From Dehalococcoidia bacterium UBA3254 (lineage in GTDB: Bacteria; Chloroflexota; Dehalococcoidia; Dehalococcoidales; UBA3254): a DNA stretch of 5,958 nt. Position numbers and translations under genes: made by a program. Location of the stretch: positions 1 to 5,958 of the forward strand of contig DEUU01000007.1 of NCBI GenBank assembly GCA_002362735.1. The letters are read 5' to 3'. Shown piece by piece: positions 5,529 through 5,958 of the stretch. The notes beneath the pieces are model-generated. The model was not told the DNA's origin, made no database searches, and worked only from the letters and a program-made list of their open reading frames with translations. How positions within the stretch are numbered: position 1 is the stretch's first letter; the number at the start of each line of letters is the position of its first letter.

Positions 5529-5958
5529 ATGAGAGGTAAAATGGTAAGGGCAGGTCGTTTAATGGACAGATGGCTGGACGTTATTTGCAATAGCTGCGGG
5601 ATAATCGCCGGAGGCACGATTGTTCTTATGACGTTTGTCACTACCTATGGCGTGATACGCCGGTACATATTTCATACTCCTGATGATACGATCATTCTGG
5701 CCAGTTGTATTCTGATGCTGGGATGTATCGTTTTTACATTTGCTGAGGTTGAGCGGCTCAAGAGAAATATTTCCGTTGATTTCCTGAGTCGCTATATCCC
5801 CCGCGTAATACGAGGACCTTTATTAAATATTGGAGGACCTCTTATGGGGCTTATTTTTTTAGTTATTCTGGTCTGGAGGAACTGGGTGGAGGCTTTATTT
5901 GCTCTGCAGAGCAGTGAAAAGACCAATACTATGATTGCCATACCCACATTCCCATTTC
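5529..5958 (+). CDS. dctQ: TRAP transporter small permease subunit, DctQ family (5' part, cut by window end)
   Basis: The frame is open from the ATG at 5529 to the window edge, giving 143 codons without a stop. GGAGG at 5516-5520 lies eight bases upstream. Three hydrophobic segments are visible at about 22-43, 53-74 and 98-118, and the fourth expected helix is beyond the edge. DctQ-like features are GVIRRYIFHTP (41-51) after the first helix, and the charged loop EVERLKRNISVDFL (73-86) after the second, where relatives usually have a Hi-V-D motif. The part near 128-143 (SSEKTNTMIAIPTFPF) resembles the family's segment before the last helix. The protein forms the membrane complex with the large DctM subunit, whose gene should follow. 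Identification rests on helix pattern, loop motifs and its place after dctP, since DctQ proteins are poorly conserved. An in-frame ATG at 5541 is a less likely start. Confidence 0.85.
   Translation, partial: MRGKMVRAGRLMDRWLDVICNSCGIIAGGTIVLMTFVTTYGVIRRYIFHTPDDTIILASCILMLGCIVFTFAEVERLKRNISVDFLSRYIPRVIRGPLLNIGGPLMGLIFLVILVWRNWVEALFALQSSEKTNTMIAIPTFPF

Noticed and set aside
1..5958. CRISPR arrays, insertion sequences, tRNA genes, phage or defence genes
   Set aside because: No spaced direct repeats, transposase motifs, terminal inverted repeats with target duplications, cloverleaf-like segments or defence domains were seen.

Overview
The window reads as an AT-rich (roughly 40% GC by eye) bacterial chromosome segment with strong Shine-Dalgarno sites (AGGAG, GGAGG). 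It carries a lipoprotein-type TRAP binding protein with a Ser/Thr-rich linker after the lipobox cysteine, a NarL-type two-component system and a cytoplasmic type-B carboxylesterase. This mix fits an anaerobic or facultative heterotroph. The lipobox and linker style suits Chloroflexota (Dehalococcoidia-like) or Firmicutes (Peptococcaceae-like), but the taxon cannot be fixed from this sequence alone.

Layout. Positions 1-346 are AT-rich and hold no recognisable gene. A complete carboxylesterase gene (347-1882) is on the minus strand, preceded by its own likely extended -10 promoter and a perfect 8-2-8 inverted repeat over the -35 region. After a 368-base gap come a NarX/DegS-class sensor histidine kinase (2251-3342) and its NarL/LuxR-type response regulator (3339-4013). 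Both are on the minus strand, regulator first, joined by a 4-base ATGA overlap. A divergent intergenic region of about 250 bases separates this operon from a plus-strand TRAP transporter operon: a dctP-type binding lipoprotein (4268-5347), a 181-base gap with a 16-bp hairpin, and a dctQ-type small membrane subunit (5529 to the window edge). The large permease gene (dctM) would be expected just beyond.

How it may work together (inference). The two-component system sits head-to-head with the TRAP operon, as dctSR does with dctPQM in Rhodobacter capsulatus, so it is the obvious candidate regulator. The kinase differs from DctS: it has four predicted membrane helices and no sizeable external sensor domain. 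The binding protein lacks the arginine that almost all DctP proteins use to bind the substrate carboxylate, so its ligand may be unusual. The esterase could act on imported esters, or release the acid that is sensed, but it has its own promoter and may be unrelated.

I do not see a clearly new system. The most notable points are the missing TRAP arginine, the operator-like palindrome before the esterase, the hairpin between dctP and dctQ, and the membrane-embedded kinase next to a TRAP operon.
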